DNA of 10,637 bases, from the NCBI GenBank assembly GCA_025355225.1, contig JANYAB010000585.1:1-10637 (forward strand), written 5' to 3'. This stretch comes from Bacteroidota bacterium (lineage in GTDB: Bacteria; Bacteroidota; Bacteroidia; Sphingobacteriales; Sphingobacteriaceae). Positions 7,334 to 10,637 of the stretch are shown here, one piece after another; position 1 is the stretch's first letter, and every line of letters begins with the position of its first letter. A program made the translations under genes and the position numbers. The notes beneath the pieces are model-generated. The model did no database searches. It worked only from the letters and a program-made list of their open reading frames with translations, and had not been told where the DNA came from.

Positions 7334-7356
7334 CTATTTTTAGCTTTATTAAAAGT

Positions 7357-7386
7357 ATCACGGTTCCATCGCTGGAAAGGTTGCCT
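7357..7386 (-). promoter_or_regulatory. ECF-type promoter of the WaaE-like glycosyltransferase
   Basis: Minus strand AGGCAACC (7386-7379), 16 bp, CGTGAT (7362-7357), 23 bp before the ATG at 7333. Both boxes are identical to those of the sigma operon. One base after the -10 hexamer follows CTTTTAATAAA, as in the polymerase promoter. Confidence 0.72.
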
Positions 7387-7514
7387 GTGGCCTTAAATAA
7401 TTTTAATGGGCTGTTTAATTAAAACAAATGATAGGAAGACAGCTTAATTATAAAAAACTTAAATGCGTATATTAATACGTTTTCCATAAACCTGGTTTTA
7501 TAAGAAATATAAAA

Positions 7515-7535
7515 ATTAATTACCTGGTAATTAAT
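7515..7535. promoter_or_regulatory. 21-bp perfect palindrome, candidate operator
   Basis: Two perfect 10-bp arms, ATTAATTACC and its complement, around a single central T at 7525. It lies 36 bp upstream of the -35 box of the sigma operon, a plausible activator or repressor site. It is not followed by a U-run in either direction, so a terminator is unlikely. The binding protein is unknown. Confidence 0.5.
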
Positions 7536-7571
7536 GCGTTATGTTGCGGGTGCCTTCCGGGTATTATTAAG

Positions 7572-7601
7572 AGGCAACCTTTAACAGGGTAATAACGTGA
7601 T
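7572..7601 (+). promoter_or_regulatory. ECF-type promoter of the sigma factor operon (autoregulation)
   Basis: AGGCAACC (7572-7579), 16 bp, CGTGAT (7596-7601), followed by a leader of about 40 nt to the ATG at 7649. It has the same boxes and spacer as 7357-7386 and 2499-2528. ECF sigma factors commonly transcribe their own operon, so recognition by the product of 7649-8284 is the natural inference. Confidence 0.72.
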
Positions 7602-7648
7602 GTACGTGGATAAGGTTAATATTTATTAAGCAAACAGGCGATCACCTA

Positions 7649-8284
7649 ATGGGCGAAGAAGAGTTACATCAACTGATCGGGGGCTGTATTAGACAGGAGA
7701 GGGGTAGTCAAAAAATGCTGTACAAAGCGTTTTATGGATTCTCTATGGGTATCTGCCTGCGTTATGCTAATAATAGGGAAGAAGCTGCGGAAGTAATGAA
7801 CCAGGGTTTTTTTAAGGTTTTTACCCGTATCGAAACGTATGATGTATCGAGGCCGTTTAAGGCCTGGCTCGGGAAAATTATGATGAATGTTTCCATTGAT
7901 TATTACCGCGCTAATCTCAAAATGGCGTACACCGAGGATTTGGATAAAGCCGAAAACATAAGTGATGGTGAACTGGCCGACAGGAAGCTTAACTATGATG
8001 ACCTTTTGGCAATGATACAGAAACTTCCGACCGCTTACAGGACTGTATTTAACTTATTTGCAATTGAAGGCTACTCTCATGATGAGATTGGCGCAATGCT
8101 TAATATAACGTCGGGCACATCAAAGTCAAATTTGCATAAGGCCAGGCAAAAATTAAAACAAATGATATTTGAAGCTAACTCATCTGCCAATAATACCAAT
8201 TACAACGATGGAATGGGTTATTCACCAATTGTTGCTATCAATAAGGTTGACAAACAAGGGGTGTTTATTAAAAAAAATATTTAG
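7649..8284 (+). CDS. ECF family RNA polymerase sigma factor
   Basis: Protein of 211 residues with the two-domain layout of group 4 (ECF) sigma factors. Region 2 (about 22-90) includes YANNREEAAEVMNQGFFKVF, which matches the core-binding/-10 recognition helix set, and RPFKAWLGKIMMNVSIDYYR. Region 4 (about 117-170) has LPTAYRTVFNLFAIEGYSHDEIGAML and the recognition helix SGTSKSNLHKARQKLK for the -35 box. A polar tail of about 40 residues (172-211) extends beyond the usual end. It would direct core polymerase to the AGGCAACC-N16-CGT promoters nearby, its own included. Only 3 bp separate it from the next gene, whose N-terminus looks like an anti-sigma segment. Of the ECF groups, it best fits the Bacteroidota type that works with membrane-bound anti-sigma/barrel proteins (I recall ECF21), but the group number needs a profile search. 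Confidence 0.93.
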   Translation: MGEEELHQLIGGCIRQERGSQKMLYKAFYGFSMGICLRYANNREEAAEVMNQGFFKVFTRIETYDVSRPFKAWLGKIMMNVSIDYYRANLKMAYTEDLDKAENISDGELADRKLNYDDLLAMIQKLPTAYRTVFNLFAIEGYSHDEIGAMLNITSGTSKSNLHKARQKLKQMIFEANSSANNTNYNDGMGYSPIVAINKVDKQGVFIKKNI

Positions 8285-8287
8285 GGG

Positions 8288-9670
8288 ATGAAAAAGGAGA
8301 AGGACGAAGAGTTAGATAATTTATTCAAAAAGGGCATGGAGGACCCGGTCGGTGAGCCTGCTTTCAGGGATTCCGACTGGGATGCTATGGAGCAATTACT
8401 GGATCAGCGCAAAAGACGTGCCGGGATAGTTTATTGGTTGCCTTTTTTGGGTAGTGCTGCGGCATTATTACTACTTTTTTTGGGCTGGATGTTTTTCAAG
8501 CCCGGGATTGTTAAAAATACCAAGCCAGGACAAGTGACAGCTATTCATCATTCAAAAGAAAATAACGGTACAAGCGGCGGCTCCATTCAGCAAACGGCAG
8601 ATAGTACCAAAATAAAGACACTAAGTCCTGCCAATTATGCTAAAAACCCGGGCATCTCCGGGCGCGGGCAAAATAGCAAATCGTTCTTACCCTTATCTGC
8701 TGGTGGGGACCGCCGTGGTACTACCGGAAATGGAACAAAGATAACAGCCAAACCAGGTGTTGAAACAATAGCGGCAACTAGCACAACTAATAAACCTTCG
8801 CCTGACAGCATTAGTAACCGGGTAGTTATTGCCAATAACAATGTTTCAGACAAAAAAGACTTAGCTATTAAAAAAGATTTAAGTGCTGCTGATGGTAAAA
8901 AAGATTTATCTGCTGCAGATAATGAAAAGGATTTTAGTGCTATAGCTAATCCAGCAAAAAATTCGGCACCTAAGCAAAAAGATAGTGCCAGTGCTAATAA
9001 CCTTGCAACGGTGGCCGCTGTTTCACCTTTAAAGGTAAAAAGTACCATTCAGCCTAAACCGGGCAGTCGCCCGCGATTTGCGTTCGGTGTGCTCGCGTCT
9101 TCCGACCTGAATGGGGTAAACTCCTCTTTTCAGCAAAGTAAGATCGGAGGCAATTTTGGTTTAGCGCTCACGGTTGGAATATCAAAAAAATGGACGATCA
9201 GCACCGGGGCATCGTATGATATTAAACCATACCTTACCGATTTTGGCAATTATCACACCTCTTATCAGTTTAAGACCCCGCCATCAAGTGTCAGCGCAAA
9301 TTGCCGCATGCTCGAAATACCGGTTGTTGTAAATTACCAGGTATACAGCCAACGGGGTAACAAAATTACTATTGGTTCGGGCTTATCATCGTACTTTATG
9401 CTGCGCGAGGATTATACGTTTAATTATTCTAATCCTTATGCTACCGGTCCTTCTGGTTTCAGCGTTGTTAATCAAAATCGTAATATCCTCAGTATAGTTA
9501 ATATTAATGCTACCTATGAACACCCAATTAATTCAAACTTAGGTTTAGTAATTCAACCATATTTAAAAATTCCATTGTCAGATGTTGGGGCCAGCCAGGT
9601 CAGACTTCAAACCACCGGGGTGGCGGTAGGCTTCAACTGGAACTTAAATTCATTTTCAAAACCGAAGTAG
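8288..9670 (+). CDS. Dual membrane-spanning anti-sigma factor candidate (cytoplasmic segment, IM helix, periplasmic linker, OM beta-barrel)
   Basis: 460 residues in four parts. Residues 1-45 are charged and would be cytoplasmic (EELDNLFKKGMEDP, DSDWDAMEQLLDQRKRR), the likely sigma-binding piece. Residues 47-70 are a single membrane helix after a positive RKRR, with no signal-peptide cleavage site. Residues 71-261 are a disordered Ser/Thr/Asn/Lys-rich linker with 9-residue repeats. Residues 262-455 are alternating beta strands (RFAFGVLASSDLNG to GVAVGFNWNLNSF) typical of a small outer membrane barrel of about eight strands. Such a chain would bridge both membranes, and the linker is long enough for the periplasm. 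I recall this architecture as the Dma proteins of Bacteroides thetaiotaomicron, anti-sigma partners of ECF21 sigma factors that affect vesicle release. Direct coupling to the sigma gene supports the role. No zinc-binding anti-sigma motif is present. Confidence 0.8.
   Translation: MKKEKDEELDNLFKKGMEDPVGEPAFRDSDWDAMEQLLDQRKRRAGIVYWLPFLGSAAALLLLFLGWMFFKPGIVKNTKPGQVTAIHHSKENNGTSGGSIQQTADSTKIKTLSPANYAKNPGISGRGQNSKSFLPLSAGGDRRGTTGNGTKITAKPGVETIAATSTTNKPSPDSISNRVVIANNNVSDKKDLAIKKDLSAADGKKDLSAADNEKDFSAIANPAKNSAPKQKDSASANNLATVAAVSPLKVKSTIQPKPGSRPRFAFGVLASSDLNGVNSSFQQSKIGGNFGLALTVGISKKWTISTGASYDIKPYLTDFGNYHTSYQFKTPPSSVSANCRMLEIPVVVNYQVYSQRGNKITIGSGLSSYFMLREDYTFNYSNPYATGPSGFSVVNQNRNILSIVNINATYEHPINSNLGLVIQPYLKIPLSDVGASQVRLQTTGVAVGFNWNLNSFSKPK
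8852..8950 (+). repeat. 27-bp tandem repeat inside the anti-sigma linker
   Basis: Three in-frame 27-bp units (8870, 8897, 8924) encode KKDLSAADG, KKDLSAADN and EKDFSAIAN. They are preceded by an 18-bp partial unit (8852-8869, KKDLAI). This expands the periplasmic linker (residues 189-221). The DNA copies have diverged mainly at third positions, so the duplication is not recent. Confidence 0.8.
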
Positions 9671-9671
9671 C

Positions 9672-10232
9672 ATGAAATATATCAGTATAATTTTACTTGC
9701 CTGGATGAGCATCAACCAGGCAGGGCAGGACGTCTACACCTGTAAAAATGCAAAAATCAACATGTATTCAAGCGCGCCCATCGAGGATATTGAAGCTAAT
9801 TCGACTGCCGGTGTATCGGTTTATAACGCATCTACTGGCGAACTTGCCTTCAGTTTGCCCATCCGTTCGCTGCATTTTCCGAAGTCGTTGATGGAAGAGC
9901 ATTTTAATTCGGACTATATGGAAAGTGACAAATATCCGAAAGCCACATTTAAAGGTAAAATGCAGGAGCATCCCGACCTTACAAAGGATGGCAGTTACCC
10001 TGTAACAGTAACCGGCGAACTGGAGGTGCACGGTGTTACACAAACGCGCACTGTAACAGGCAACCTTAAAATAAATAACGGCGTATTGACTATGACATCA
10101 GAATTTATTGTGAAGTGCGCCGACCATCACATCGAAATACCAAAGATCGTTTTTCACAATATAGCCGAAAGCATACGGGTTCGTGTCGCAGCAACATATG
10201 CAGTTTATAAAAGCAATAGTTCATCAAAATAA
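9672..10232 (+). CDS. YceI family periplasmic protein
   Basis: 186 residues with a short export signal (hydrophobic 4-14, probable cleavage near QAG, 16-18), then a YceI-type lipocalin-like beta-barrel that binds long polyisoprenoid or other amphiphilic lipids. Family hallmarks: SLPIRSLHFPKSLMEEHFNS (61-80), YMESDKYPKATFKG (82-95), GELEVHGVTQTRTVTGNLKI (115-134) and IEIPKIVFHNIAESIRV (154-170). It starts one base after the stop of the anti-sigma gene and shares its operon. The physiological ligand is unknown. As a regulon member it may act on envelope lipids or on a carrier lipid tied to polysaccharide export (inference). An ECF-type promoter match lies within its 3' half. Confidence 0.92.
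   Translation: MKYISIILLAWMSINQAGQDVYTCKNAKINMYSSAPIEDIEANSTAGVSVYNASTGELAFSLPIRSLHFPKSLMEEHFNSDYMESDKYPKATFKGKMQEHPDLTKDGSYPVTVTGELEVHGVTQTRTVTGNLKINNGVLTMTSEFIVKCADHHIEIPKIVFHNIAESIRVRVAATYAVYKSNSSSK
10058..10087 (+). promoter_or_regulatory. Possible internal ECF-type promoter before the DUF5777 gene
   Basis: AGGCAACC (10058-10065), 16 bp, CGTATT (10082-10087), the same boxes and spacing as the three intergenic promoters, but inside the YceI coding sequence (codons for TGNLKINNGVL) and 155 bp before the next ATG. It fits an internal promoter that boosts the barrel gene, yet the same bases also encode a conserved YceI strand, so chance is possible. Confidence 0.35.
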
Positions 10233-10242
10233 ACAACAATTC

Positions 10243-10637
10243 ATGAAAAGAACAATTATACTTTTAGTGCTGCTAACCCTGGGTACAGTGGTAAAAGCAC
10301 AGCAACCTGATAAACAAAAAAAAGGAACCGGAAAAGAAATATCGGCCGACTCATTGATGAATTCGTTAGATAGCAGCGGTAAACAACCAAATGTAGTAGC
10401 TGTCTTTAAAGCGTCCCGGCTTATACTATCCCCGACAACCGAAACAGTAAAGAAAAACAATCTGAACTTTTTGGTAATCCACCGTTTTGGTGATATATCA
10501 AGCGGGGCCGGCGGGGGCAAGACCTTTTATGGCCTTGATAGGGTGCAAGATGTTTATATTGGGTTTGAGTACGGCCTCACAGATAATCTGAATATTAGTT
10601 TTGGCCGAAATACGATTAACCAATTAATCGAACTGGG
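10243..10637 (+). CDS. DUF5777 family outer membrane beta-barrel protein, 3' end cut by window edge
   Basis: The ATG at 10243 opens 131 codons that run off the window. Residues 1-20 are a Sec signal peptide (KRTIILLVLLTLGTVVKAQ, cleavage after KAQ). A polar stretch follows (21-50), then a strand-rich part with VFKASRLILSPTTETVKKNN, FLVIHRFGDI (77-86), GGGKTFYGLDRVQDVYIGFE (90-109) and GLTDNLNISFGR (111-122), which matches the DUF5777 barrel family of Bacteroidota. It is expected in the outer membrane; function unknown. It follows the YceI gene by 10 bp and belongs to the same operon. Pairing of YceI with DUF5777 is something I recall seeing repeatedly in this phylum. Confidence 0.85.
   Translation, partial: MKRTIILLVLLTLGTVVKAQQPDKQKKGTGKEISADSLMNSLDSSGKQPNVVAVFKASRLILSPTTETVKKNNLNFLVIHRFGDISSGAGGGKTFYGLDRVQDVYIGFEYGLTDNLNISFGRNTINQLIEL

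Larger units (their letters stand above)
7334..7648. other. Divergent control region between glycosyltransferase and sigma operon
   Basis: A 315-bp gene-free stretch with an ECF-type promoter at each end, facing outwards (7357-7386 on minus, 7572-7601 on plus). As a result AAAGGTTGCCT (7376-7386) and AGGCAACCTTT (7572-7582) form an 11-bp inverted repeat 185 bp apart. Between them are two dyads: CGTAT-ATTA-ATACG (7466-7479) and the 21-bp palindrome at 7515-7535. I see no RNA gene or small ORF with support. Confidence 0.65.

Noticed and set aside
8416..8443. Another AGGCAACC on the minus strand inside the anti-sigma gene, followed by CGT after 17 bp.
   Set aside because: The spacer is one base too long, it is antisense within codons for W-L-P of the membrane helix, and no minus-strand gene follows.
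8635..9048. Antisense 137-codon open frame over the anti-sigma linker.
   Set aside because: It mirrors the biased codons of the repeat-rich linker and has no recognisable domain or upstream signal.
10224..10520. Antisense 98-codon open frame over the start of the DUF5777 gene.
   Set aside because: It overlaps a well-supported signal peptide and barrel on the other strand and shows no domain.

Overview
The window looks like a chromosomal stretch of a Bacteroidota bacterium, most likely a Sphingobacteriaceae member close to Mucilaginibacter or Pedobacter. This rests on the gene families (DUF5777 barrel, YceI, an anti-sigma/outer-membrane-barrel hybrid), a textbook Bacteroidota promoter (TTG, 20 bp, TATATTTG), the lack of strong Shine-Dalgarno sites, and a CCCGATAGCTATCGGG intergenic hairpin of the kind I associate with this group. 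The genus is an inference.

Layout. From 1 to 2472, on the minus strand, lie a polysaccharide polymerase/ligase-like membrane protein and, overlapping its 3' end, a GT2 glycosyltransferase cut by the window edge. From 2473 to 4140, on the plus strand, is a self-contained two-gene unit: a SatD-family protein (cyclase-like fold plus helix-turn-helix) and a DUF3307 membrane protein, preceded by three 29-bp tandem operator-like repeats. From 4232 to 4821 (minus) is a frameshifted TPR gene. From 4951 to 7333 (minus) are a Wzx-like flippase and a WaaE/KdtX-like glycosyltransferase, separated by a hairpin-forming interspersed repeat. From 7649 to the end (plus) runs a compact operon: ECF sigma factor, an anti-sigma candidate that appears to reach from the inner to the outer membrane, a YceI protein and a DUF5777 barrel (cut by the edge).

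How the parts connect. The most striking signal is a shared promoter of ECF type, AGGCAACC - exactly 16 bp - CGT, found upstream of three transcription units: the sigma factor itself (7572-7601, +), the divergent WaaE-like glycosyltransferase (7357-7386, -) and the distant polymerase gene (2499-2528, -). A fourth copy lies inside the YceI gene, upstream of the DUF5777 gene. The simplest reading is that this envelope-sensing ECF sigma/anti-sigma pair controls its own operon and the flanking exopolysaccharide genes.

The SatD-DUF3307 pair is the second point of interest. SatD keeps the spaced Asp/Asp/Asp/Arg pattern of class III nucleotidyl cyclases, is fused to a DNA-binding domain and is paired with a membrane protein rich in conserved His/Asp. 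It sits as an islet that splits the polysaccharide locus.
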